Shown here: piece after piece, positions 1 through 8,978 of the stretch
Layout of the letters: each line of letters opens with the position of its first letter
How positions within the stretch are numbered: the stretch's first letter is position 1
NCBI GenBank assembly: GCA_030625995.1
Contig: DAOUPU010000015.1
Span: 1-25,139 of the forward strand
From: Flavobacteriaceae bacterium
GTDB taxonomy: Bacteria; Bacteroidota; Bacteroidia; Flavobacteriales; Flavobacteriaceae
DNA: 25,139 nt
Direction of reading: 5' to 3'
Position numbers and translations under genes: made by a program
The notes under the pieces: model-generated
What the model saw: only the letters and a program-made list of their open reading frames with translations
The model's database searches: none
Told to the model about the DNA's origin: nothing

Positions 1-759
1 CCAGTAATTTTCAGCGCGGACGCACATTACACCGGTTTTGGAAATGCGCACAATATAGTAATCAATGAAGACTCCGGTTATGCATATGCGGTCGGAACAT
101 CAACTTTTAGTGGCGGTCCGCACTTCATTGACATAAAAAACCCTATCAATCCAGTGGCCGCAGGTGGCTTTGAAGAATACGGCTATAGTCATGATGGCCA
201 GGTTGTCACTTATTCGGGGTCTGATTCTGACTATGTTGGTCATGAAATATTTGTGGGAAGTAATGAAGATGGAGTTGTTATTGTTGATGTCACTGACAAA
301 GATGACCCGATTGGAATTATAACATTTAGCTATAATGATATTGGCTATACCCATCAAGGTTGGTTTACAGATGATTTAAAATATTTTATAGTTGGCGATG
401 AAGCAGATGAAATTAACAGAGGATTCAATACCCGTACTTTAATATTTGACTTTACCGATTTGGATCAGCCTTCTCTGCATAAAACATATTCAGGTCCAAC
501 TGGAGCAATTGATCATAACGGCTACGTTAATGGAAGCATATTTTATTTGGCCAATTATACGGCTGGGGTTCGTTTTATTGATATATCTGACATTACCAAT
601 GGCAGTCTGAGAGAAGTAGGCTTTTTTGATACTTATATCAATAATAATAGTACAAATTTTAACGGAGCCTGGAATGTTTATCCATATTTCAAAAGCGGAA
701 ATATTCTGATAAGCGATATAGAAGGTGGTCTTTTCATAGTTAGAAAGAGTGGCACCTAA
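1..759 (+). CDS. choice-of-anchor B family (LVIVD-repeat) protein, 5' truncated
   Basis: The frame is open from the first base of the window and ends at TAA 757-759, so the N-terminus lies outside. The visible 252 residues are Asp/Gly/Tyr-rich and repeat a beta-propeller-like unit with phrases such as HFIDIKNPINP, VVIVDVTDKDDPIGI and RFIDISDITN, as in LVIVD repeats and the choice-of-anchor B family. His-rich turns (SADAHYTGFGNAHNI, AIDHNGYV) are also typical of that family. It ends in ISDIEGGLFIVRKSGT, the usual end of the family core, and no C-terminal sorting domain follows. The family is secreted or surface-exposed with unknown biochemical role. An internal GTG at 154 is not a believable start because homologous-looking sequence continues upstream of it. 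The family call is fairly sure; the function is unknown. Confidence 0.8.
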   Translation, partial: PVIFSADAHYTGFGNAHNIVINEDSGYAYAVGTSTFSGGPHFIDIKNPINPVAAGGFEEYGYSHDGQVVTYSGSDSDYVGHEIFVGSNEDGVVIVDVTDKDDPIGIITFSYNDIGYTHQGWFTDDLKYFIVGDEADEINRGFNTRTLIFDFTDLDQPSLHKTYSGPTGAIDHNGYVNGSIFYLANYTAGVRFIDISDITNGSLREVGFFDTYINNNSTNFNGAWNVYPYFKSGNILISDIEGGLFIVRKSGT

Positions 760-830
760 ACCTCCTAAAATATACATAATAAAATGAATATCAAATAACT
801 ATTTGCCATAGTTAGTCGTTTCCATCAATA

Positions 831-859
831 AAAAAACTGTTGGCAAAAACACCAACAGT
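831..859 (-). terminator. second hairpin terminator downstream of ppdK
   Basis: ACTGTTGG (836-843) and CCAACAGT (852-859) form a perfect 8-bp stem with an 8-nt loop. Read on the minus strand the stem is followed directly by a run of six T (831-836 complement), which is the rho-independent layout. It lies about 50 bp beyond the first ppdK hairpin. On the plus strand no T-run follows, so it is not a good terminator for the gene ending at 759. Confidence 0.6.
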
Positions 860-900
860 GGAAAAATATAATCTCAACTATTTTTTTATTACAAACGAAA

Positions 901-930
901 TTAAAAAAGGAGGTGAATTTACACCTCCTT
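901..930 (-). terminator. rho-independent terminator of ppdK
   Basis: AAGGAGGTG (907-915) and CACCTCCTT (922-930) form a 9-bp GC-containing stem with loop AATTTA. On the minus strand it is followed by a T-run (complement of 903-908). It starts 14 bp after the ppdK stop codon. Confidence 0.8.
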
Positions 931-943
931 ATTGTAACTATTC

Positions 944-3676
944 TTATTGTAAACTTTTTTTGATTGCTGCTTGTGCAGAAGCAATTCTAGCAATTGGAAT
1001 ACGATAAGGCGAACAACTTACGTAGTTCATTCCTGTTCTATAACAAAATTCAACGGAACTTGGTTCTCCACCATGTTCACCACATATCCCTACTTTTAGA
1101 TCGGGCTTAACACTCCTGCCTTTTTCTGTTCCCATTTGTACTAATTGCCCCACTCCTTCTTGGTCTAGCACCTCAAATGGATCAACGGATAAAATACACT
1201 TTTCAATATAAATAGGTAAGAATTTACCAGCATCATCACGAGAATAACCAAATGCCATTTGAGTTAAATCGTTAGTACCAAAAGAGAAGAACTCAGCTCG
1301 TTTCGCAATTAAATCTGCTGTTAATGCAGCACGAGGTATTTCGATCATTGTTCCAAGCAAATATTCAATTGTATCATTACGTTCTTCAAACACTATGTTG
1401 GCCGTTCTTCTGATAATATCTTCCTGAGCAACAAACTCATTTAAAGTACCAATTAGAGGAACCATTATTTCAGGTTTGGATTCAATTCCTCTTTCTTTCA
1501 AATTTAAGGCAGCCTCAATAATTGCTCTGGTTTGCATTTCAGTAATTTCCGGGTATGTATTACCTAATCTACAACCCCTGTGTCCTAACATTGGATTGAA
1601 TTCTTCCAATTCTGCTACCTTATTTTTTACAGCTTGAAGAGAAATATGCATATCTTCAGCTAAATCTTTTTGCTGCGCTAATTGATGAGGTACAAATTCA
1701 TGCAATGGTGGATCCAACAATCTAATTGTTACAGGAAGTCCTTCCATAGCTTCAAAAATTCCTTCAAAATCGCTACGCTGCATAGGTAGCAGATCATTTA
1801 AGGCTAATTTTCTACCCTTAACAGTATCTGCCAAGATCATTTCTCGCATTGCTTTAATTCGGTCTGTTTCAAAGAACATATGTTCTGTTCTTGTTAATCC
1901 AATACCTTGAGCACCAAAACTACGGGCTACTTTTGCATCTTTTGGAGAATCAGCATTTGTTCTTACTTTCATTGTAGCAAATTCATCTGACAATTTCATG
2001 ATTTTTGCAAATTCACCACTCAATTCCGGTTCAACTGTTGCTACTTTACCTTCTATAATATTTCCGGTACTACCATTTAATGAAATCCAATCACCTTCGT
2101 GATATTCTTTTCCCTCCACGGTTAATGTTCGGGTCTTATAATTAATTTTTAAGGCTCCTGCTCCGGACACACAACATTTACCCATACCTCGAGCTACTAC
2201 AGCTGCGTGGGACGTCATTCCTCCTCTTGCTGTCAAAATTCCTTTAGCAATATTCATACCTTCTAAATCCTCGGGTGAAGTCTCTATTCTGGTTAAAATT
2301 GTATTTTTATATTTATTGGCCTCATCTGCAAAAAACACAATTTGACCTGTAGCTGCACCCGGAGATGCCGGTAATCCCTGGGCTATTACATGTGATCTAT
2401 CAAGTGCTTTAGGGTCAAAAACAGGGTGCAATAACTCATCCAATTTATTTGGTTCAATTCGTAGTAGTGCTTCTTTTTTATTGATCATTTTTTCTTCCAA
2501 AAGGTCGATCGCTATCTTTACCATTGCCGCACCAGTACGTTTTCCATTTCTCGTTTGTAAAATCCAAAGCTTACCATCTTGCATAGTAAACTCCATATCT
2601 TGCATATCCGTGTAATGTTTTTCAAGCTTATCTTGGTATGCATTAAGTTCCTCAAAAATAGATGGCATTAACTCTTCTAAAGAAGGATATTCCTTAATTC
2701 TGACCTCTTCATCAACTTTGGCCAATTCCGCCCAACGCATAGAACCAAGTTTTGTAATTTGTTGTGGGGTTCTCACTCCGGCAACAACATCTTCACCTTG
2801 TGCATTGATTAAATATTCACCATTAAAAACATTTTCCCCTGTACCGGCATCACGTGTAAAGCATACACCTGTACCAGAATTATCGCCCATATTACCATAA
2901 ACCATTGCCTGTACATTGACAGCAGTTCCCCAATCTGCTGGATATCCATGCATCTGTCTGTAATAAACCGCTCTATCTCCATTCCAACTATCAAAAACTG
3001 CCATTACTGCTCCCCAAAGTTGATCCCAAGGATCGGTTGGAAAATCCAAACCTGTTTGTTTGTGAATAGCATCTTTAAAATCGTATACCAGATCCATTAA
3101 ATCCTGAACTGTAAATTCTGTATCCAGGTCTATTCCGCGCTTGTGTTTAAGGTTTTCCATTATTTCTTCAAATGGATCGATATCTTCCTTGGATTCTGGC
3201 TTCATACCCATTACAACACCCCCGTACATTTGAATGAATCTACGATAGGAATCCCATGCAAAACGATCATTTTTCGTTTTTTTTGCCAGCCCAATCACAA
3301 CTTCATCATTTAAACCTAGGTTTAAAACTGTATCCATCATTCCTGGCATAGAAACTCTTGCTCCTGACCGTACAGAAACTAAAAGCGGATTATCTTTATC
3401 CCCATATCTAGTTCCCATGATGTTTTCTATATTCTCTATTGAATTTTCAACATTTTCCCGAATTAGTTCAACCACTTCGTCCCTTCCTAATTGATTGTAT
3501 TCGGTACAAACCTCAGTTGAGATTGTAAATCCTGGTGGTACCGGAATTCCTATCAAACTCATTTCCGCTAAATTAGCCCCCTTACCTCCTAAAAGGTTTT
3601 TCATAGAACTATTTCCATCGGCTGTTTTATTTCCAAATTTATAAACTCTTGTTTTTACTTCTTGAACTGTCTCCAT
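944..3676 (-). CDS. ppdK: pyruvate, phosphate dikinase
   Basis: It interconverts pyruvate + ATP + Pi with PEP + AMP + PPi in the cytoplasm, which allows gluconeogenic or PPi-dependent glycolytic flux. The 910-aa length suits a full enzyme (usually about 870-910). The N-terminal ATP-grasp half carries GGKGANLAEM near residues 30-39. The mobile phosphohistidine domain has GGMTSHAAVVARGMGK with catalytic His490 and the regulatory Thr488 two residues before it. The C-terminal TIM barrel has the PEP/pyruvate site, with CGEHGGEPSS around Cys865. All catalytic positions I know are present. It appears monocistronic, with its own -7 box and two terminators. The start at METVQEV is 26 nt below that -7 box and leaves a family-like N-terminus. 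No PPDK regulatory kinase/phosphatase gene is adjacent. Confidence 0.97.
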   Translation of the reverse strand: METVQEVKTRVYKFGNKTADGNSSMKNLLGGKGANLAEMSLIGIPVPPGFTISTEVCTEYNQLGRDEVVELIRENVENSIENIENIMGTRYGDKDNPLLVSVRSGARVSMPGMMDTVLNLGLNDEVVIGLAKKTKNDRFAWDSYRRFIQMYGGVVMGMKPESKEDIDPFEEIMENLKHKRGIDLDTEFTVQDLMDLVYDFKDAIHKQTGLDFPTDPWDQLWGAVMAVFDSWNGDRAVYYRQMHGYPADWGTAVNVQAMVYGNMGDNSGTGVCFTRDAGTGENVFNGEYLINAQGEDVVAGVRTPQQITKLGSMRWAELAKVDEEVRIKEYPSLEELMPSIFEELNAYQDKLEKHYTDMQDMEFTMQDGKLWILQTRNGKRTGAAMVKIAIDLLEEKMINKKEALLRIEPNKLDELLHPVFDPKALDRSHVIAQGLPASPGAATGQIVFFADEANKYKNTILTRIETSPEDLEGMNIAKGILTARGGMTSHAAVVARGMGKCCVSGAGALKINYKTRTLTVEGKEYHEGDWISLNGSTGNIIEGKVATVEPELSGEFAKIMKLSDEFATMKVRTNADSPKDAKVARSFGAQGIGLTRTEHMFFETDRIKAMREMILADTVKGRKLALNDLLPMQRSDFEGIFEAMEGLPVTIRLLDPPLHEFVPHQLAQQKDLAEDMHISLQAVKNKVAELEEFNPMLGHRGCRLGNTYPEITEMQTRAIIEAALNLKERGIESKPEIMVPLIGTLNEFVAQEDIIRRTANIVFEERNDTIEYLLGTMIEIPRAALTADLIAKRAEFFSFGTNDLTQMAFGYSRDDAGKFLPIYIEKCILSVDPFEVLDQEGVGQLVQMGTEKGRSVKPDLKVGICGEHGGEPSSVEFCYRTGMNYVSCSPYRIPIARIASAQAAIKKSLQ

Positions 3677-3701
3677 CAGAATATTATTTTTAAATTTTAT
3701 T

Positions 3702-3709
3702 CAAAATTA
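3702..3709 (-). promoter_or_regulatory. -7 box (TAATTTTG) of ppdK
   Basis: On the minus strand this octamer matches the Bacteroidota consensus TAnnTTTG, 25 nt before the ppdK ATG. No convincing -33 TTTG is visible at the expected distance. Confidence 0.5.
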
Positions 3710-3843
3710 CATATACTTACCTGGTAGTTATATGATTTATATCATGGCTTCCCATAATGTTGAAGTTATGTAAACATTGTTACTCGGGGCTTGAAATTAT
3801 TCTAATAAATTAAATATTATTGAACCCCTATAAAATAAGAAAA

Positions 3844-4848
3844 TTAATCATATTTTCCACATATTTCCTCCATTACCCAATTCGTTCTGGCCGCAGAATT
3901 TCCGGTACTATCACATTCTCCTTTATTTAATAGCTCATCGACTATGGTTTGGATAAGAGCCTGCTGAATATGTTTTGATATATTAAAGCGAAAAACTTCT
4001 TTCGCTTTTCCTTCTACTTCTACAGTGACACTATTATCACCAAAAAATGGAAAAGTCACACGCCCATTACTTCCTTCAATGACGGTTTGCTCAATATCCG
4101 AAATTTCATTGGTATTAAAGGCCCAAACTCCTTGCCCTAAAATTCCATTTTCAAATTTAAAAATACCCGTCGTAATATCGTCAGCAGGATATTGCCCGGC
4201 CTGGTTAAGTGAAAATCCTTTAGCTTCTATTATAGGTCCAAAAATAAAATCCATAACATCCAATTGATGAGAAGCCAGGTCATAAAAATATCCTCCACCG
4301 GAAACTTCGGGGTTAAGACGCCAGTTTATAGGATCTTTAACTGTTCTGAGGATATTAGGCTGTATGGTCTTTTGCATCTTGATATTTATAAAACGAATAT
4401 CCCCTATTATACCACTTTCAACAATTTCCTTAACTTTTAATATATTCGGAAGTGCTCTCCTATAATATGCTACAAAAAGTGGAACGCCTAAATTCTTACA
4501 GACCTTCACCATCTCTTTACATTCTTTATAACTACGTCCCATTGGCTTTTCAACATAGACCGGCTTTCCTGCCTCCGCGGCCTTTAAAGTATAGAATTTG
4601 TGTGAACTTGGTGGGGTGGCAATATAGATAGCATTCACCTCAGGATCTCTAATTAATTCATCTGCATTGTTATACCATTTTTTTACTCCATGCCTCATGG
4701 CAAAATCCTTCGCTTTATCCGTATTTCTTCTCATCACGGCAATAAGTTTTGAGTTGACGGCTAATTGTAATGAAGGGCCACTTTTAATTTCACACACATC
4801 ACCTGCCCCGATAATTCCCCAACAGACTTTACTTAGTGATTTTGTCAT
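3844..4848 (-). CDS. Gfo/Idh/MocA family NAD(P)-dependent oxidoreductase
   Basis: This is a 334-aa cytoplasmic dehydrogenase of the sugar/inositol oxidoreductase superfamily; the substrate cannot be read from the sequence. The N-terminal Rossmann fold begins WGIIGAGDV, with the dinucleotide-binding glycines at residues 14-16. The family EKP signature is VYVEKPMGR with Glu100-Lys101-Pro102; the lysine is normally catalytic. The C-terminal alpha/beta domain carries GGGYFYDLASHQLDVMDF, in which Asp190 and His194 occupy the usual active-site positions. There is no signal peptide, so it is not one of the Tat-exported members. It starts 34 bp after the upstream TPR gene on the same strand and is probably cotranscribed with it. 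No sugar transporter or other catabolic gene is nearby to suggest a substrate. Confidence 0.9.
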   Translation of the reverse strand: MTKSLSKVCWGIIGAGDVCEIKSGPSLQLAVNSKLIAVMRRNTDKAKDFAMRHGVKKWYNNADELIRDPEVNAIYIATPPSSHKFYTLKAAEAGKPVYVEKPMGRSYKECKEMVKVCKNLGVPLFVAYYRRALPNILKVKEIVESGIIGDIRFINIKMQKTIQPNILRTVKDPINWRLNPEVSGGGYFYDLASHQLDVMDFIFGPIIEAKGFSLNQAGQYPADDITTGIFKFENGILGQGVWAFNTNEISDIEQTVIEGSNGRVTFPFFGDNSVTVEVEGKAKEVFRFNISKHIQQALIQTIVDELLNKGECDSTGNSAARTNWVMEEICGKYD

Positions 4849-4882
4849 TTTTGCTACGATTTATCTTAAATCCTGAATTAAT

Positions 4883-6574
4883 TTAAAGAACCGAAGTAGT
4901 AATTTCAATATCTGATCTACTCCAAGCCTCATCGAACTTCTGTTTAATTTCATCGGCTCTTTCCTCTTGACCTTGGCCCTGCAAACTCCTATACAAGCCC
5001 ATCAATGACCAACCATTGTCTCTATAGTATTCTAAGTCCTCTAAATAAACTATTTCAGCCTCCTCATATTTCTTTGCAATCAATAAAACAGCACCCAGGC
5101 TTTGCCTCGTTGGAATATACCATTCTGCAGGCTCATTATAAGCCAGCTCATCTTCAAAGATTACGGCTCTTTCCAAATGCTCAATTGCCTTAGCCAAATT
5201 ACCCTTGCCTACTTCAATTTCACCTGCAAGAACTTCATAGGCCACCTTTGCCTTCTTTTCGTGGTTGGTCTCTATGTCTCTCTCTGCAAATGAATTTAGT
5301 TCTTCCATAGCCTCCTTCAAATTGTTTTTTCTCAAAAATGCAATTCCCCGTGCATAATGCCAATAAAATTTCATCTCTGTGTATTCATCTCCCGGATATG
5401 GTATCGTTAGAATTTCATTCCACTTTCCAAATCTCAGATAAGCCAGTATTGGTGTTACTGCAAAAGTTTGCAAAAAAGGTAAATCGTCCAATTCACTTAA
5501 AGGAATCTTTTCAGCGGTCTTTTTCGCTGCATCTATAGCTATTTTACTATTCCCTAGCATACTTGCTGCCGACCATAAAAAATGAATGTTATGTGGGTAA
5601 TAACCAAGAGGGTATAAACCCTGAGCATAACACTGTGAAATATAATCTTCATCTGCTAAAATAGCCGCCACATTCACTTTTACTGCATCATCATATCTGC
5701 CAACCCTCATGTATATATGGCCCGGCATATGTACTAAATGACCAGCTCCCTCCATTAAAGCACCTAATCTATCTGCACTCGGCACACCCAGGTCAGGTTT
5801 AGGAAGTTCGACCATATGTATATAATAATGATTTGCTCCGGGATGATCAATATTGATTTTCATCGCTTTTTCGAGTGCTGCTTTTGCTTCCGTTACATTT
5901 GCCGACGGATTACCTTCTTTATCCCAATAGTTCCATGGAACAGTATTCATAACAGCTGCGGCATACAATGTTTGAACCTCTGCATCATTTGGAAATTGAT
6001 TCATAACCTTGGCCATTTCATCCATATAGGACAAGTTCAATATTGCAATATCTACAGAGTCTTTACTGTATCTATAAGACAGAGCATGGATCAATGCTTG
6101 TTCCTTTGGTGTTGAATTTGAAGCCAGACGTTTTGCTTTTTGTATTGCCTCATAGGATTTATCTCTTCTTTCCTTATCCGGAAACTGATCATTTATGTTC
6201 GGTCCTAAAGTATAAGCTTGACCCCAGTATGGCATTGCTGATTTTGGATCTAATCGTGATGCCTCCATAAATGACCTATGTGCTTCCGCATGGTTAAAAG
6301 CATAGGTAAGGTTCAATCCTTGATTAAAAAATATTTGTGCCTCCCTGCTTGAAGTGCTTATCGTGTAATAATGATTTCCTAAGTCTTCGAATAGCGGTGC
6401 TATCTGCTGTGTGGTATCAACATCTTTCAGTAAAAAATTTGTGGAGGAGCATTTAACAATTTTTATAGTAGTTTTTGGAATAACTTCGAGATCATTATTG
6501 GCGAATTTTGTAGTGATAAAAACAACTACAACAGTTGTCAAGGTAAATAGAATGAGAGTTAATCTAGTTTTCAT
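4883..6574 (-). CDS. membrane-anchored TPR protein with conserved histidine motifs
   Basis: 563 aa with one N-terminal hydrophobic segment (about residues 5-21), so it is exported or anchored with the bulk outside the cytoplasm. No lipobox is evident: Cys42 lies far after the hydrophobic part. A first TPR-like pair sits near residues 80-125 (FFNQGLNLTYAFNHAEAHRS, then YWGQAYTLGPNIN). More helical repeats follow to the C-terminus, for example around 440-545. The middle holds three histidine clusters: HPGANHYYIH (244-253), GHLVHMPGHIYMRVGRY (278-294) and YYPHNIHF (325-332). I recognise these from a widespread family annotated only as TPR protein. Function is unknown. It heads a probable operon with the Gfo/Idh/MocA oxidoreductase 34 bp downstream and has a TATTTTTG -7 box 22 nt before its ATG. 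Confidence 0.85.
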   Translation of the reverse strand: MKTRLTLILFTLTTVVVVFITTKFANNDLEVIPKTTIKIVKCSSTNFLLKDVDTTQQIAPLFEDLGNHYYTISTSSREAQIFFNQGLNLTYAFNHAEAHRSFMEASRLDPKSAMPYWGQAYTLGPNINDQFPDKERRDKSYEAIQKAKRLASNSTPKEQALIHALSYRYSKDSVDIAILNLSYMDEMAKVMNQFPNDAEVQTLYAAAVMNTVPWNYWDKEGNPSANVTEAKAALEKAMKINIDHPGANHYYIHMVELPKPDLGVPSADRLGALMEGAGHLVHMPGHIYMRVGRYDDAVKVNVAAILADEDYISQCYAQGLYPLGYYPHNIHFLWSAASMLGNSKIAIDAAKKTAEKIPLSELDDLPFLQTFAVTPILAYLRFGKWNEILTIPYPGDEYTEMKFYWHYARGIAFLRKNNLKEAMEELNSFAERDIETNHEKKAKVAYEVLAGEIEVGKGNLAKAIEHLERAVIFEDELAYNEPAEWYIPTRQSLGAVLLIAKKYEEAEIVYLEDLEYYRDNGWSLMGLYRSLQGQGQEERADEIKQKFDEAWSRSDIEITTSVL

Positions 6575-6596
6575 TTTTGTTATTTTTCGTTTTAAC

Positions 6597-6604
6597 CAAA
6601 AATA
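6597..6604 (-). promoter_or_regulatory. -7 box (TATTTTTG) of the TPR/oxidoreductase operon
   Basis: On the minus strand TATTTTTG matches TAnnTTTG and ends 22 nt before the TPR gene ATG. The -33 element is not clear. Confidence 0.45.
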
Positions 6605-6743
6605 CGTAAAAATTATAAATAAGATTACTCATCTTTAAATCAATCATTTACAAATCATACTAGTTAGGAAATTACCATTATTATAATAATTTTAAATGTG
6701 TTATTTGATGGCCGTGATCATTTTAGAATTGCCATGCAATACC

Positions 6744-6751
6744 TATCTTTG
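6744..6751 (+). promoter_or_regulatory. -7 box (TATCTTTG) of the S46 peptidase gene
   Basis: This is a perfect TAnnTTTG match 42 nt before the ATG at 6794. The only TTG upstream (6729-6731) is too close to be a standard -33 element. Confidence 0.5.
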
Positions 6752-6793
6752 TACGTGAATTATTATTAATACACTCAAACAAAAATAAACCAA

Positions 6794-8923
6794 ATGAAAT
6801 ACATTAAATTATTAATTCTATTCATCACAATTCAAATGACCGCCCAACAAGGTGGCATGTGGATACCATCACTTTTAGAAGGAATGAATGAGACCGAAAT
6901 GCAAAATCTCGGTAGTAAATTATCGGCTAAGGATATTTATGATGTAAATACCTCGAGTTTGAAAGATGCCATCGTACATTTTAACGGGGGCTGTACATCC
7001 GAAATTATCTCGGCTAGTGCTCTACTACTTACAAATCATCATTGTGGTTATGGAGCCATTCAATCTCATTCTTCTCTCGATCATGATTATTTACAGGACG
7101 GTTTTTGGGCTATGACGATTTCAGAAGAATTATCGAATCCCGGAATGGTGGCAACTTTGATCAACAGAATAGAAGATGTGACCGATCTTGTTCTTACCGG
7201 TTTCGAATCCGGAATGGCACCGAAAGAAAGACAATCTAAAATTGATCAAAATTTAGCATCGGTTAAAAAGAATGCCATCAAAGAAGAATGGCAAGATGTG
7301 AAAGTAAAAGCATTTTATAAAGGAAATCAATATGTACTGTTTATAACAGAGACCTTCAAAGATATTCGGTTAGTAGGAGCTCCTCCAACCTCCATAGGTA
7401 AGTTTGGGTCTGATACTGATAATTGGATGTGGCCACGTCATACAGGCGATTTTTCATTGTTTAGAATTTATGCAGATAAAAATAATAGACCTGCTGAGTA
7501 CAGTTCGGATAACGTTCCATACAAACCAAAACATTACCTGCCGGTATCATTAGATGGTGTTTCAGAAAACGATTTTACTTTAGTCTATGGATTCCCGGGA
7601 AGTACTAATGAGTATTTACCCGCTGTTGCTATAGATCAAATAGTTCATGTAATCAATCCCGCAAAAATAGAAATAAGAGAAGAGGCTCTGCAAATTGTAG
7701 ATAAATTTATGCGACAGGATGAAAAAATTAAAATCCAATATTCTTCAAAATATGCCCGAATAGCTAATTATTGGAAAAAATGGATTGGAGAAAATCAGGG
7801 AATTGAAAAATCAAAAGCAATTTATCACAAGCAATTACAAGAGAAAGAATTTAAGAAAAAGGTTAAAAATAATCCGGAGTATAATAATTTACTCCCTGAA
7901 TTTTCAAAACTTTATAAAGAGATTAATAATGTTTCGCTAGCTAGATCCTATTGGATAGAGGTTAGCTATAGAAATGTTGAATTGCTTTATACAACTGTAT
8001 TACTCTATCAATTTGAACAAAAAATTAAAAAGGACTTAACATCCTTTGATGCAGAACGTGAAAAACTATTAAAAAGATTTAAATCGTTTTACAAAAATTA
8101 TAGTCCCCAGGTTGATGAACCTGTATTTAAAAAATTAATGACTTTATATAAAGAAAAAATACCTAGCGAATATTTACCTGACATTTTAAAAAATACAGAT
8201 ATAGATACTTTAACGGTGGAAATTTATAATGAATCCGAATTAACAAGCCTTGTTGGAGCAGAGAAACTATTATCCGGAACTCCGGCGGATGTTTTGAATA
8301 AAATAAATTCTGATAATGCATATGTTTTAGGAAGGGCCTTATCCGATTCATATTATAATAATATAAGTCCTGATTACAATGCATTAATTATCCAAATTCA
8401 GGCAATTCAAAAAATTTATATGAAGGCATTGATGGAAACTTTTCCAGATGCTAGATTTTTTCCGGATGCGAACAGCACAATTCGAGTAACTTATGGTAAA
8501 GTGAGTGGGTATTACCCGCGTGATGCCGTTTATTATGAACCAGTCTCCTATCTTAGAGGTGCTATAGAAAAATATGTGCCCGGTGATTACGAATTTGATA
8601 TGCCGGCAAAATTATTGGAGCTTTATAAGAATAAAGATTATGGTATATATGGCGATAACGGAAAAATGCCGATTAATTTTATAGGCACTAATCATACCAC
8701 TGGTGGAAATTCAGGGAGTCCGGTTATAGATGCTCAAGGGAATTTGATTGGATTAAATTTCGACAGAGTTTGGGAGGGTACAATGAGCGATTATAATTAC
8801 GATCCTGATATTTGTAGAAATATCATGGTCGATGCCAGATATATTTTATTTATAATAGATAAATTTGCTGGTAATGAAAGACTTATTAAAGAAATGACTT
8901 TGGTTCACCCAAAAAGTAAATAA
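6794..8923 (+). CDS. dpp11: S46 family dipeptidyl-peptidase, DPP11 type (Asp/Glu-specific)
   Basis: A periplasmic serine exopeptidase that removes dipeptides from peptide N-termini, preferring acidic P1 residues. 709 aa, close to known DPP7/DPP11 enzymes (about 710-720). A signal peptide covers about residues 1-18 (cleavage near TAQ-QGG), and the mature N-terminus begins with GGMWIPSLL as in the family. The chymotrypsin-like triad is His83 in LTNHHCGYGAIQ, Asp219 in WPRHTGDFSLFRIY and Ser640 in TTGGNSGSPVID. Arg658 in GLNFDRVWEG is 18 residues after the catalytic Ser, the spacing of Ser655 and Arg673 in Porphyromonas gingivalis DPP11; DPP7 has Gly there. That residue is the basis for the DPP11 call. 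The alpha-helical cap lies between about 290 and 550. It is monocistronic and suits protein-scavenging bacteria. Confidence 0.93.
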   Translation: MKYIKLLILFITIQMTAQQGGMWIPSLLEGMNETEMQNLGSKLSAKDIYDVNTSSLKDAIVHFNGGCTSEIISASALLLTNHHCGYGAIQSHSSLDHDYLQDGFWAMTISEELSNPGMVATLINRIEDVTDLVLTGFESGMAPKERQSKIDQNLASVKKNAIKEEWQDVKVKAFYKGNQYVLFITETFKDIRLVGAPPTSIGKFGSDTDNWMWPRHTGDFSLFRIYADKNNRPAEYSSDNVPYKPKHYLPVSLDGVSENDFTLVYGFPGSTNEYLPAVAIDQIVHVINPAKIEIREEALQIVDKFMRQDEKIKIQYSSKYARIANYWKKWIGENQGIEKSKAIYHKQLQEKEFKKKVKNNPEYNNLLPEFSKLYKEINNVSLARSYWIEVSYRNVELLYTTVLLYQFEQKIKKDLTSFDAEREKLLKRFKSFYKNYSPQVDEPVFKKLMTLYKEKIPSEYLPDILKNTDIDTLTVEIYNESELTSLVGAEKLLSGTPADVLNKINSDNAYVLGRALSDSYYNNISPDYNALIIQIQAIQKIYMKALMETFPDARFFPDANSTIRVTYGKVSGYYPRDAVYYEPVSYLRGAIEKYVPGDYEFDMPAKLLELYKNKDYGIYGDNGKMPINFIGTNHTTGGNSGSPVIDAQGNLIGLNFDRVWEGTMSDYNYDPDICRNIMVDARYILFIIDKFAGNERLIKEMTLVHPKSK

Positions 8924-8940
8924 TTGACACGCAATAAACG

Positions 8941-8978
8941 AACAAACCTCAAAATCTACTTTTGAGGTTTGTTTTAAT
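8941..8978. terminator. bidirectional terminator between dpp11 and the SPFH operon
   Basis: AACAAACCTCAAAA (8941-8954) and TTTTGAGGTTTGTT (8960-8973) form a perfect 14-bp stem with loop TCTAC, followed on the plus strand by TTAATTAAG and more T. It lies between two convergent genes: 17 bp after the dpp11 stop and 4 bp past the Arc-like gene end. Confidence 0.8.

Noticed and set aside
907..915. AAGGAGGTG, a perfect Shine-Dalgarno-like sequence
   Set aside because: It is one arm of the ppdK terminator stem. No start codon with an open frame follows at a useful distance on either strand, and Bacteroidota rarely use strong SD sites.
3777..3843. Terminator behind the Gfo/Idh/MocA gene (GGGG...CCCC)
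   Set aside because: Only about 4-6 pairs close over a long A/T loop, with no T-run on the minus strand.
5816..6115. Open frames of 60-100 codons opposite the TPR, ppdK and other genes
   Set aside because: They lie wholly within well-supported genes, lack recognisable domains and have low-complexity Cys/Ile/Phe-rich composition typical of antisense shadows.
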